Positions 1 through 13,800 of a stretch of DNA of 64,000 bases are shown piece by piece. Below the pieces are notes generated by a model. It searched no databases. It was not told where the DNA came from and saw only the letters and a program-made list of their open reading frames with translations. The position numbers were made by a program, and so were the translations under genes. How positions within the stretch are numbered: position 1 is the first letter of the stretch; every line of letters starts with the position of its first letter. This stretch comes from Gorsachius magnificus (Eukaryota; Chordata; Aves; Pelecaniformes; Ardeidae), in the NCBI GenBank assembly GCA_034008185.1, contig CM067082.1:127597988-127661987 (forward strand), given 5' to 3'.

Positions 1-3000
1 ATGATCCTCAAATTCCTGAGGATGTTCCTTGACACTGGTCCCAAGTTTCACGTATAATTAGAGCATACCAGCGGGGAAACTCCTGACATATTGTACTTGT
101 GTGTGAAAGCAGAATCTTTCTGTGATTGCTTACCTTCTCAAAATGAAGATGAGAGCATATCACAAGGCTTGGAAGGACTTTTAAATTTCTACTAGTCAGT
201 ATTGTAGAATGCTTTGGAAGCAGGTGGCTAGTAGGAACTCTGACACGTTTTAGAACTGTCCATAGATACTGGAGACAAAGATTTAGTATTACTGACTTAC
301 TAAAAATAGAAATAAGGTGTGGATTTCTAAAGGGCCTACAGATAATTAAACGTTTAGGTCTTTGGAAAATCTCAGGTTAAGTATGTGTAAATACTAATTA
401 ATTTAAAATCCACATTATCTGTTGTTTCTTAAATCTTCAAATTACTTAGCAGCTACCTTGTGAAATTTCTTTTCAGTGAAGCACCTGTTTGTTTTGGATT
501 CTTATTAAATTGAAATCAAGTCCCTTTGTCAAAAGAGTCTTCTGGGTTCAGAAGCTTAAATTTCACTGAAAAATGCTTAATATATACCTTAATCACTTAA
601 AAATGTTATACTTGTAAGCTGCAATGTAGAATGACTCCATATTGTTTTCCAAATAAGGTTCAGGATAAATGTCTAACAGGGATTTTAACATATTCATTAC
701 TTGTTGCTAAAAATGGATCTGCAGGAGAAGAATTTTTCTTCTGGTGATGGTCAAATAGAAAAGAATGGAAGCAAGAACACAGCAGCATCCCCGCCTCTGT
801 CAAAAAAATGAATCCTAATATGCCATTTTAAGTAATCGTACCTTCAGATCATTAGCACACATTATCAGAAACCAGTACTGACATTGCATTAAGATTTAAA
901 TGTGTTCATAAACCCCAGAATTTCAGCTGTCACATTACCCACTCCACAGGTCTGAAGCGCTGAGTACCCTGTGCATGAGAAAGCAGGGTTCACTTGCCAG
1001 CATCAACCGCTTAAGAGTAGGGTCAGTTTTTCTGATTTCAGTATGGAAGGGCTGAGTTAACCCCAGGGGGAAGAAAGCTTGCAAAAGGCAGCATTTCAAG
1101 TAACAGTATCATTAAATAAATTCTAAATAACGTTTTGGCCAAAACCGGGAAATGGGAATAACGGATGTACGAGTTATGTGACTGGAATATACACAGAGAA
1201 AAAAAGAATACATTAAGCAAAAAATAATTCAAGTTGATATTAACTATTCTAAAATAATATTCAGTTAAATTAGGCATGCTAATTTGACTCTCTGGCACCC
1301 TGTAGCATAAAAGTTATTTCTTAGTCTCAGTAAACTAAAGTAGGATTTACAAATTGCATTTAAAGTCTTAAGTACATCATCTCTGAGATTTTCAAACATC
1401 AGTCTATTTTCCTCTTTTATGAAGAAGAAATCCTAAAATAGAAAAAGATCCTATTCCTAACAACTCGATCTGTATCATATTCTTGACCATGTACTTTTGA
1501 GATTCCCTTTCAGCTTGTTTAATTATGCTTTTATTTTGTGCCAGTAGCTATGCACTTAATCTGTCAGGAAATTTTTTAGTAGTAGAGTGTACTGATTTAC
1601 TTTGTGCAAGTGATGTCCAAGAGAATAAGTGTTCTTTTCATGAATACAAGTAAAGGAAGTTACGCTTTGTTTTGACCTGTTATGTGACACTGGTTTAATC
1701 TGGAAAAGCCACAGAAAGAAAAGGTGGGTGAAATGGCAGGTAAATGAATCTTTAGCAAGTTCTTCCGTGCGTCCCAACTTGAGTAGTGCACTATACAAAG
1801 TAGTCATCATAGTGTCATATCTTGACTGACCTCAAGAAAAAAAGAAAAACATCCTGTCATACAAACACAGATTTCTAATCCAACCTGGCAGCGAAGAAGC
1901 CAGAACACGGCTATTCCTCTTCAGTATTGGAGATTCCCCAAATCACTTGCTGTTGAAAGTAAGTGCTCGTTCCAGTTTGGTGACTGAATGCCACGAATTA
2001 AAAAAGATCAGTGTAACCTTTCTCCTTATTTTTGCCTAAGGCAACCTCAGTTTAAAAGCAAAATCATTTGTCATGGGGTGAATAAAATGGTCCATTGTCA
2101 GATGTACTTAGCCTTTGTTTTAAAGCTGGCTTATTTTAGCTTTGAATTGAAAAATCAAAATGTTTCATTTTGAATAGGACAAAACTATTTTCATAATGTC
2201 ATTATTCTTCCAGTTTTTCAGCTTAAGTGATGGAGCCTCTTAGGTTGAATCACGACTGCCGATTTGCAGTGAATATACTAATCATCAACACAAAATTCCT
2301 AACCTGAATTGCAGACATTTCAGTCTCTTTCCTTCAACCTCTCCTCCCTTTCTGGTTGTGACTGAGCTGAGAATGCTTAAAAAGAAGACACTGGCCCCAC
2401 AGAGAGACCAGATTGCAGACATCTGTTACCTGTCCCACTGAACCCACAAGTTTCTTTTCATAAAAGGATAAGACTCCAGGGAACAACACCTCTGAACTCA
2501 GGCAGTATTACTGCAACTGCAGTCATCAGAAGCAACACAAGGCGAAAAATATTTAGCATAGGGTGTGCAGTATTTTCACATGAGCAAGAGATGGCTTGTA
2601 GTTAGATGGCTTACTCTGCCTAGCTCTTGGTTATAACATTTATAGACAGAAAAAAAAAAAAAGAAAAATCAACGGTCTTTTGTCAGACTTCAAACATGTC
2701 ATCTTTAGAAAAAATGCCTGAAGTGTATAATGCATGCTTGAGTTTACTGAGATGGGAAAAAAGAAGATACTTGGAATGTAATGCTGATTCAGCCTACCTA
2801 TGTCTGTTGTTTACAGAGCAAAATGACAGCAGTCTGCATCTGCAGTATCTGCACCTCTCTCTGATACAAGATTTCACATTTTTATCATTTCTCTAGAAAG
2901 TTATAATGGGCTAAGGCCCTCTTCTTGAGAGACTTCTTACTCTGTTAAACATTATTCTGTAGCGGCTATCTGGGAGGCTGGTGTGGTTGGGGAACCTTAG

Positions 3001-6000
3001 GTTCAGACTCCTGAGGACTAGAGGCAGTGTGCTGTATAAAATATATTCTAAGTAGACATCCCTATGGCCTGAGCGTCCCCTGTGATTTCGAAGTACATGT
3101 CTGAAAGCAGTGCATTGTAGCAGATCCTAAGCGGAGCCGTGAATTTATGTTTGTGTTCTCAGAGTCCTCAGCTGCCAAATTCACTACTGCAGGACTAAAA
3201 AGGGGCCAGGTTTTGTACTGTTATAATGGCAAGGGCTATCTGTTTATTGGGCACTTCCATTGGAGGGGGTTGTTGTGAACCACCTGCCATTCTGCACTTT
3301 TAAAAACGAACAAATAACTGAAAAACATGCTATTAATATTGACAAGATTGGGAATGTTTCTTTCTTGGGAAGGTTATGTGTTTTAAACACATGCAATGAT
3401 ACGCAGTTGTTAAAGAAACAGTTGCTTTAGAAATTGTCAAGTAAAATGTATAGCCATGTTAAAGGGTGAAAATCATTGCATTGTCTAGGAGAAGGGATTA
3501 TTTAACGTGGTGCACAGTCATATAGAGGGATTGGCCCAGCGTGCATTGTACAAGTAGCAAACCGTTGATTCACAACAGGACCATCCATATGCTACAGGCC
3601 AAGGTCAATAAAATCTAATTTTCTTCAACTGATGTCAGGCTGGTAAAAGAATTTATTGGAGATGATGTTTCATTACTTAAAGTAGGTCATTGAATCTTTC
3701 CTATGGATTGAGTGCCTATTGGATGTTCTACATGTTCTTTAATTAATTGAAACTACTGCCTTTTATAACAATATGTTGAAGGCAAACAACTCTATAGGAA
3801 TTAAATCTTGGTCTCTCCGCTGTTTAGTCACACCATTTGAAATAACAATAACACAATGATAGAAAAAGGTTTCTGACTGCTTGAATTTGTAGTACATTCA
3901 CCGAAGAGAGTCTATAATAGGTATGAGAAACACTATAGCGAAACTACTAAACTACAGTTTGCTATTTATTGCTTGCTGATAAAGTATGGTCAGGTACTTC
4001 TATACAAATAAATACAGTTATTTTCCCTGATTTTCATGAGCACACACTGAACAAAATGCATCGTGATGCAATTTTTTTTTTTATCAAACGTTGCTTGCTT
4101 TTTTGGGGGGACAGCGACATTTTATAGTCAGAATTAGTGAACACTAGCAATATAAATTTGCAGCTGATCTTCAAACTTCATTTTGGATCAATTAATCTTC
4201 AAATCTCTGAAGTAAATGGCAAGTCTTTACATAAGTCTCATATGGATATATTTCATGTTTACAACAGATGCTGGGCTTTATAAACAGTTAAGCGGCAGCC
4301 ATTTCTAATATATATCACAAAACCAACAAAACCTTCTTTCAAAATCCAGTTAAGGCTGCTAAGTGGCCACAGCGCACTTACGTATTATATTATTGACAAT
4401 ATCCAAGCCATTAAAAGCTATGAAATGAATTGTCAAGGAATAAATTTTACACTTCCTATTTAATAAACATAAACACATTATTCTTTAGTACAAAGAAATT
4501 AAAATTTAATCACAACATGAGAACCTTTACTCTGAACTGTGGGTGCTTTATGGGACTGTTTTTTAATCCTTTAATTCCAGTAATTAAACCCCTATTTTTA
4601 GATAATGTTGTTATCCATAGGCATATACTACAGTACCCATAGATAATGAGGAGAGCCCAAACACTCCTTTACTACAGCATGGACTGACAGCATGCGCCTT
4701 TACTTGCCTTGTACCTTAAGTCATGAGAAATTGGGTTCTAGATTTGCTTCAGATCCAGAATCTTACAGCTAATACACCCCAGGCTTCCAACCCTACACTC
4801 TGAAATTGAAAATTAGTTTGTGTTATATTAGAGAGACTTGGGTAATTGGGAAAAAAAAAAAAAAAAAAAAAATTTGGCCAATCCTCCTATAATGCTATTT
4901 TAGTGCAACTGTTCAAAATTAATTTTTTAATAGATTACCTGAAAAATAATCCTTTCAACCAATATGCCAGCCCCTGCTTAAATAACCTATAGTTCTTATC
5001 TTTGCTAATAATATAACTGAAGTGATTTTAAGTACTTAATGTATCTAATAAAGGGCCTGTGTCACCATCTCCATCACTTCAGATAACATTTTCCATTTTC
5101 CTCTTTATTCTGTTTGAATGTAGTTTGCCTGGCTGGTGTCTATGTATTCTCATGTAAATAATCAGACTGCTTTCTGATCAGATTTCAAGTCTTTTATTTC
5201 TATTGCAATGGGTTACACAGCCCTTTCTAGGAAATGTGCGAAGCTAGAAGTATTTCCAAACTTATCTTATGTAGTGAAGTATAATAATATGAGTACCTTA
5301 CAAAATAAAATCAATCCTGTGGATATCCCTCAGGTAAAGTATTGAATCTCTTTAGCATCAATGTACCCAAATTATATATTTTGTATTTGTATTTTTATAT
5401 TTAATTGTATTTTCTTTTTATATATTTTTAAATTTTTATATTTTGTATTATATACTTATACCCAAAATATGGATTTTTTTCAATATCATCGTGTATGTGT
5501 GTGAAATCACTACCCATTTTTCAATAGATTATCAGAAAAAAGTACAAAAAAACCCCCGTCACCAGAAAAATATATTGGCTGACTTGGTGTTTTAAAAGGG
5601 ATGGCTGTTGGTTATTCTGATATGTGACACTACTACTACTGAAGCCAAGTTTAGATAAAAGATAAAAGTAGTTTAAAGTGATATTGCCTGTCTTTCCCTC
5701 ACTGCACTTCACAGTCTGCCTAACAGGAGACCTGATACTGTTTTGGTCATTTATGGATTTTGAGACAAAAACATATAATTTCTTATGTTCTTGCCCCGCC
5801 TAAGATAGGCACACTCGTTTTAGGATATTTCCATGTACTAGCATGGCACTGGAAGAATACCTCTCCGGCTTCTCTTATAACTGTATTGCTGAAAAATTGG
5901 CGACTATTGATCTGCATCTGCTCCTGAAGTAGATTAAAGGATGTTCATTTGCTATCTCACCAGTGGGCAGGGCGTTGCTATCCTGCTTTCAACTTTTTCC

Positions 6001-9000
6001 TTTGTCAGACGGAGAAATTGTGGGAATTTAAAAAATGTTGCTAGCCTGATGCAAAAAAAAATTGTTCGTATTTATTTAGGACTCTGCTCTGCCCTTCAGG
6101 AAATACAAATTGTATGTACGTTACCTGCCTCTGTTGAGTGCTCTCTAATGTTCAGCTCTGGTTTGGGTAAAAGGGTTCAGATCAGCAAGATATCTGTCAG
6201 ATTGTTGGGTAAAGGATCAGAATACCCCCCTCTTCCAGCTCAAAAGGCCCAGGAGGACACTCTGGGGAAACTGTCAAGATGGGATACAAGGCAGGTGCAG
6301 AAACATGTGGGGAACAATATCATTTTGGTATTGTTTCTCAACATTTTAGCAAACAGTAATTACAGAATTCTGAATTCATTTACTGATCAGTGATTGGGAG
6401 GATGAGCCAGATGCTTGCGGTATGTTTGTGTGTCATGGCATAAATGGACCCCAATAGAAAAAGCAGAAAATCATTGGACATAAAAACTGTTACCTAGTAA
6501 TTACTTGGAATTTGTTAAGCTTGGAAAGTTTTCAAATTATATCCCGTTTCAGTCCCTGGAAGTGTTCTTAGATATGCCAACAATTAATATTGTTCCTTAG
6601 GTTAAGAAATTGACACAGAATTTTAACATCATACTGAATTTACATTAAATTGTTTTCCTGATGTGCTTAAAATTCAGGACCAGGATATCATCTGAATCCA
6701 CGTGATGTAGATAGATGTGGTAAAAGCTGCCTAGGATTTTGATTTAGTAGTCAGAGGAAGAGGCCGTCTGTTAGATTTGCCATTTTTTGTTCAAATTAGT
6801 CTTAGGGAACAGCTGCAAGTAATATGGTTTCCTGGTTCTTGAGAACCTTTCAGTTACGCTTTTTTTAATAAAGATTTGTCCATATGAGAAACAGCAAGGT
6901 CTGTTAACCTTTCTTGCGGCATGCTATTTCTGAGCCAATTATGAAGATGTCTAAAGGCATCGAATGCTCTTTGGAACAGTAACTTGTGATTTGGGAGTAT
7001 AATGGCCAACTGAAGAACTTTCTCTGTGGTTAGAATATTTGTGCTCACAATATATTAAAAACAAGGGCAGCATTGATTTTTTTTATGAGCTAAAATACTT
7101 CTTGGATTTTTTTCTTTTAGTTATGGTGATATATTAATAACTACAGTAGAAGCAGAAGTAGCAGAAGATTCTTAAGTGATTTGGATTTTGATAGTAAAGC
7201 CTTGTAGGCTGTGTTAAGCTGTCAGCCTAGTTCTTTATCAAGATTTTGTTGATGTTCAAAGAAAGAAGAGAAGTGTGTTAATCAAAGAAATGTGTTCTTG
7301 CTGGTGTGAGGCAGCTGACAACTCTGAATGAAATCTTCAGTATGTTTAGCTGCTTTGATTTCATAGGCAATTGCAGTGTAAATGTTCTGTGAAAGTGATT
7401 TGGGAACATAAATTTAATTGTCAAATTGTTGTGGACTTTTAAAAATTAAACCTGAGTGGATTGACATAACTAAGTAGGGTTTGTGCTTCAAAAAACCCAT
7501 GCAGTAGCAAAACTGCACAGCAGCCATGCCACTGCAGCCATGGGACTATTTTTATACTGGCTTCATAGTGAGGGCACTCAGCAGCAAGAGGGAGATTGGG
7601 GTTCAGTTCCCCCCTTCTGACAAGGAGCAATCAGACACAGTCTTACTACTTGCAGCAAAGTGTTTTAATCACTAAACAACAAAATAACAGCTGGACTACA
7701 GGGTAACTACAAATGCCATAGTTCACAACGATGGCAGAAACACAGAAAACAAGAAAACAGGTGGGAATTTGGCTCTGCCACCAGGTTGCCAGGGCACTAA
7801 CCCTGTGAAGAGGCATTTTTGTGTTATTTGAAGTCTGGTAAAAGACCAAATTTTTAATTGTGTTGCTTAAATTGCTAACAACCTTTACCTACTACTTTAT
7901 ACAGATAAGCAAAATAAATATCCTGGAAACTGGACACACCTGGTGATGGTTTACGTGTAGCGTACTAGTATCTGCATAGCAGAATGAGAGATTCTCAGCT
8001 GCTTTTGTTAAATCTAGAATAAGAAAGCACAGACACTAAAGTACTTGCAATCTGGCATGTTGCATAAGTGCACGCAGTCTTCCTTCTGCCAAAGCTCCTT
8101 TGACATCACCTACAATGCCCAAAATGCTAAAATTGTAGGTATATAGCCATGATGCAAAACAGTCCCTGTTGGAGGGGCGTATTAGTCAGACACAGCAAGC
8201 CTGCCAAAGAGAGAACTACTTGGAGTTACAGAAAGAAGATGCCTGTCAGGGTTAATCTGAACCTGCTCTGACTCTGCCAGTTTCTCAATATCATTCATGG
8301 ACAGTCACATCTGACCTCCTGCATAATGAACCGCGGGCCTGCTTCTAACCTGGATGGCACTGCAGGGTCTGCGTGGGGCACAACATTACCTGTTCTTCTG
8401 TGGTTTAGAGTAGATTTAGGCTACCTCAAGCACAAAGCGATACCTTATGTCTGTCTTGCTTGTGTTTCCAGAGCCATCTCAGTTAGCACAAGCTCTGCAG
8501 TCCTGGAAGCGTGCTCTGTTACACAGCAGAGACGTGGCTGAAGAACGGGATAAAACATGGGCAGTGTTTTATCCTATACTGTGTTTGAGTACACTGGATC
8601 ACAAGCGAGTGGCCACTAGTCTTCCACATTATACCAGCTCCTTGATCCTTACCAAATGTTTTTAGCTGTCCCAAGAGACAGTAGTCTTTGAGATGGACTT
8701 TGAACCTTGAACTCTGTTCTTGCTAAAAGGCACATTCATCCTTTACCTACTTTTTCCTTCCTCTGGCATTTTATGGCTTCTCTTGTTTCTCTTTTTGCTT
8801 TTGACTCCTTTTTCCTTGCCTTTCTTGACTTTACTTTGTTCCTTCACCTTATAAAGTAATCAAGGATACAGATTTCAACAAAACTATACTCTTGGTTAAG
8901 AAGGATTTCAATTTTTATTATAAAGCTAAATTAAGAGCTGCTTAATGCTCATGGTTTAGTGTTTTAATAAAAAAGGAAGCGGAGAAGCTGGCAGAGCAAG

Positions 9001-10744
9001 AGGGAAGTGCTTTTCAGCCATGCCTCTTACTTGTAGTCTTAAGTGTTGTTTTGTCTATTTATTATTTTTTCTGAAGTTTTTATTCTATAATGTCTATCTT
9101 TTTCACAAAACTTTCCTTCTCTGTGAAATTATAAGGTGGTGTACAGCTGCATGTGGTGTACACTTCTACCAGAATACTCTTTGACAATGTAAAGTTAAAT
9201 AATCAAACCATAAGTATTGCCAATTTAGTGCCCTGAACTGGTAGTACTCTAAAACCTGTAGATTGGAAGAGGACATACTCAGTTTCTGTGCCAAGATTTT
9301 GGTGTACAGTGCAAAGTCTGAGAGCTAGAGATGCAATCTTTTTTTAAAGCATGTAGAAATGAAAGCCCAATGCATCCTGTAAAAAATGGGAATTTGATAT
9401 TAAGGTTTGGAGAAGTGTTTCTTCCTCACTAAAGTCTGTTCAGAAGTATAAGGCAAAGTATCACTGCCACTATAGGCTAAATAATGGCTAATCTGTTTTT
9501 CTAGAATCGAACACTTTTATGCTTTTTTGAGAGCACTGAAATACCTAACAGTAAATATTATCTTGTTCTGTTCTCCAAGAACTTATATTTGGGAAGAAGC
9601 CCAAACCCGTTGGCAAAAGATCAGTTCTAATAGGTCAGCCAGTGTTTCACAGGAATCCTGATCTATCTGAGCTTTTGTTTTTCACCTTTTATTACAAGAT
9701 GTGCTTTTGATCTTTGCATTTACAAGTTAAAAAATTCAGAGAGGTAGAGTTTATCATAAAAACTTTGACTTTATGGTTTGTTTCATTAACACAAGTACTG
9801 TCTTGTGCATTAAAACTAAGTAACCTTCCAATATTTTGGGCTGATTGTCTTCAAGAGTTGACATGTCCAGATGAAATCATAAAATTGGTTTTTGGTAACT
9901 GTATCAGATAATACTTAAGGAAAATCAGTATCTTCATAGCTGAGCCTTTTCTTCACAAAGAATATAAATGTTACTGATAACCAGAGTGACAGTTTTATGA
10001 ATGAAATAATTATTGACTCTCATGACCAGTTTGATCCATCTTTCTGATGACAAGACATATAGGATTTCTTAAATTTTCCGTGTGGATAGAATATTCAAAC
10101 TTTTATGACACCTCAAGACTTGATATTTTTATGACTTTTATCCAGTCTTATGGGATAGAAGAAAATAATTATGTAGCACATGGGAAGAACAGAAACCTGA
10201 GTTCTTTACCTCATGAAATTCTAGATCGCCTATGTACTAGGCAAAGTACCCTGCTTTCTGGAAGGAGATAAAAATGCATACCTAGTAAGGCTCCCTCAGA
10301 TGATGGTGCTGGGCAGGAAATAATTTCCCTGATGTAAGAACATATTTTTTTCTATTTAAAGAGAAAGGTAATTTGGATAAAAAAAATCAGAACCTGCCTC
10401 AGCAATGGAAAGGAAGCTTTGCCTATCCCACAGTTTTTGCTATCCTAAGAGCTTGGAGTGAGAGTCCCAGCTTCCACACCCTGACAAATACTCCTCTTCT
10501 TCCTTTGTGCTTCTTAAGTAAAGTTGCCTTAATACTAAGTTAGCCTATGAGAGGAGGTTTGGGGGTTTGATTATTTTTTTAAGACTGAAGTGGGGAATGT
10601 TTATTTGTACAAAGTAGAGCACCTGGACAGCTTGAAAACTGGTGGATACAGTACAAGTCCATCTAAGGGGTGTCTTCATTCTGCTGTCCCGCTGCCAGGG
10701 TGAAAAGTCCAGCAGGTAACATTGACAACCGGTAACATTGAAGA
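1..10744. other. AT-rich non-coding host DNA
   Basis: I see no recognisable exon, RNA gene or dated transposon in this stretch. It contains homopolymer runs, including a 22-base A run at 4851-4872, and an AT-rich low-complexity patch around 5370-5470. Open frames here are short and have no recognisable domain. The longest, 150 codons from an ATG at 5941 to 6393, has no motif I know and is probably chance. The stretch could be intergenic or intronic. Strongly diverged old repeats would escape reading by eye. Confidence 0.6.
4851..4872. repeat. A22 homopolymer
   Basis: This is an uninterrupted run of 22 A. It could be a retroposon tail, but the upstream 200 bases match no element I recognise and I see no flanking duplication, so I call it a simple repeat only. 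Confidence 0.85.
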
Positions 10745-10830
10745 CCGTGGCTAGAATTGCAAAAGTAAGAGCGCTTGCCTGAGATGTTGGAGATGAAGTT
10801 CAAGCCTTTAGTGCAAACACACCCACAAAC
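10745..10830 (+). mobile_element. Possible ancient tRNA-derived SINE head
   Basis: The segment around 10767-10806 reads like a pol III A-box/B-box arrangement. It has GAGCGCTTGCCTGAGATGTT followed about 20 bases later by AAGTTCAAGCC, close to the B-box consensus GGTTCAANNCC. Old amniote SINEs have heads of this form. The similarity is short and from memory, the downstream body is not recognisable, and a chance resemblance is possible. Confidence 0.35.
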
Positions 10831-13800
10831 TGTGCCGCCTAAATCCCAGGTGATGTACATACCAGCAATAGTTAATAAGGGGTAGCTAAGTATGTTTTTA
10901 TATGTAGCTTTAAGCTGATATTCCATCTGTTAGCTAACAATTCTTTCTAGATGAAAATTCCACTAAAATTGGCTTCATTTTGTGTAGTTTTTGGTTTCTC
11001 TGAATAATATAGCCTAATCAAAATAGCTAAAAATAATCCAGGTTAGCTCCACATGGAAATCATAATATGTATCCTGACAGGGGAAAAAGACAAAGGCAAC
11101 AACCTGCATCATAGTTTTTGACTGCATAACCAGTGAAAGAAAATCTTTATTTACTGGTGAGCCCAATAGGATTTCTTCATTACAGGGCAGACAAGTATGA
11201 CCCTGTACTTGCATTCAGGCTGGAGTCCTGTATGTATTTGCAAGCTGTGACATTCTATGATTACTGTACAGAAGGCCTTTGAAGATTTGGAGGTGAAATA
11301 TCAGTCTCAGGTAGAAAGATATTTTAAATAATAATGTCCTAAATATTTCTGTCAAGATTTCCATTTTTCATGCCATATAGGTCAGTCTAAAGATTACTTC
11401 CAGGGGCATCTTTGGCAACTCTTCAGATTATGTTTGGGGTTTTTTTGTTTTCTAGATTGAAATATAGAATGTGAATTGTCTGTTTTACAGAAAAGAGATA
11501 TACATAGAGAGATGTCAGTTCTGTCCCCACAGCTTATGATTTAAATCAAGAGGAAAAAAAAAAATACATTATCTACTTTGTATTTAGTATACACTTTCTA
11601 CATTGGAAACTAGTGAAAATAGTTTAAATTTTTGATAAATTATAAGTCACAGTAATAAGAAATGCACATAGAACATATTTGTTTCTTACAGTTTTAGAAA
11701 CAGTTGATATCCTCATTTGTACTTCATAATCCACCACAGTAAAGGCTTAATAGACCATTAAAGAAACGGTGGGAAGTTAATTTTAATATGTAATGGTGTG
11801 AGGGGGTTTATTTTTTCCTTAATACAATGAAGCTTCTAACAATTTTATTTGCAAAGAAGATGATTATTTAATAAAGTGACAAACTGTCCCACTGATAGGA
11901 TACATTAATTTTCTTCTAAAGCTGTTCCTTGTACTCCATAAGAAGGTGATAATTAGGTTTGCAGATTAGAATAACATAATCAGACCACTTGTGTGGATGC
12001 TTGTTAAAATATATTTTCCTCTTCATATAAGCCTCATAATAATTAAAAACTGTTTAAAAAGAGAACCATTCTTTTTCGGCATGGACTTTTTAAATGAATC
12101 CTAATAATATATCAAGTTATTCTTAAGCTAATTCAACTTTTTAAAAGGTTAATATTTGAAAAAGAATATGGGAAGTGATTAACTGATGAGTTTAAGTATT
12201 AGCATTAGGTTTTGCAGGAACACCTACAGTATAAAACAGCGCTCATTCATATCCTGATTTAATTTCTTCCACTGTCACTCCTGATTGTTCCATTTAATCT
12301 TTCTTAAGTCACATAAAATTATCTTGTATGTGTAAATTAACAATCATTTTCTAATTCCACTGCAAACTTGAAGCACTGTCAGGGAAAAAAAAAAAAAAGA
12401 TATTGGCAGTGATTAATTCTCTATTTTAAACAAAACTAAATGCAGTTACTGTTGAGGTAGAGCACACAGACTGGGTTTTTTGGTGATTCTAGACTCAAAT
12501 AAAGGCAATAGAAAAATAACAATGAATGTGAAATGAGTGGTTCACATCTAAACAATTGGGTCTCGTGTCTATCACATTGGATCAGTGCAATATCCACTGA
12601 CCTTAAGTTTTAAAACACTGAAGCCAATTTGCTTTGCTTGGGATTCGTGCAGTATTAAATGCTTCTTAAAACTAACTTCCTGCCCTAAGCCCAAGGTGGG
12701 AAGTGTGCAGGCTAAGATCATTTAAAGTGCCTTTAAGTGTTGCAATTCCATCACTTTTAATAGGATTGAGAAATTTTTTGTATAGTTGAAGTCTTATTCT
12801 AGGGAAGAGGGTTGTTTCTTATTTTGTTTTTGTTTACCAAAGACATTAAATTAGTCTTATACTGGAGAAGAAAAATTGTTTTCACAAATATGTCTTGTTA
12901 TTTCATCAGTGTGTTGCAAGCTTTCAAGGTCTGAGATGTTTCATTACAGCAGTTATGATCGGTGTGTTGATAAAGGAGGCCTGGTTTAAACACTAAAAGA
13001 ACGGCATGTTCTGGCTAGAAATGATTTCAGTTTCAAATAACTGAATGCAGAAAAAAAAAGTGTTACATTAGCAAGGGTTCACTGAGTTATTAAATATTGC
13101 AATCATCTAATTTGTACATACGTTCTTGTAAAGCCCTACTTTGTGTGCACAGTTCCATATATATATTTGATATACCAGCTTAATCAAATTCAGGTTGCTG
13201 TGGGGACATTTTTTATGGACAAGTAAAAAATAATCAGTTTCTTTTTATTACCATTATGGAAGAAGTGGAGGAATATTTTTTCTGGTGTGCTAAATATACA
13301 TACTGAAAAGGACAAATGTTCAGTCATTTACAGAAGGGGATGCAATCCTGACTGATTTAACAGCAGTAGATTAATATTATATACCCAGTCATGAAGGGGA
13401 TTTCTAAAATATATTTTTAATATCGTTAAGTCTTTTTTTTTTAATCATCCTTGGATATTAACCAAATTTTCTTATCATTTAAAGAAAATCATATGACAAA
13501 GATTACCCTGTGCTCTTGCCCAGAAATCGATCAATAATGGCTCTATGAGCCTATAGGTCAGCAATTTAGAAACAATTGACCACAGTTTTGCCTTTCTAAA
13601 TAGACCATTCACAACAATCATCATGGTAAATAGCTACTTTGAATGGCATTTTGTGTAACATTTAATTCTAGATATTTTTCCTTGGACAAGAAGTGCTTAT
13701 TTGACATCCAAAAAATGACATTTTTAAAAATACCTCTGAACTACGTAATTCCTCAAGGTAGCAGTCATTAGCTGAAAGTCATACTTTGTTCATGTTGAGG

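Noticed and set aside
5941..6393. 150-codon plus-strand frame with an ATG
   Set aside because: No domain, no obvious splice or promoter context; in 64 kb of six-frame sequence one frame of this length by chance is not surprising.
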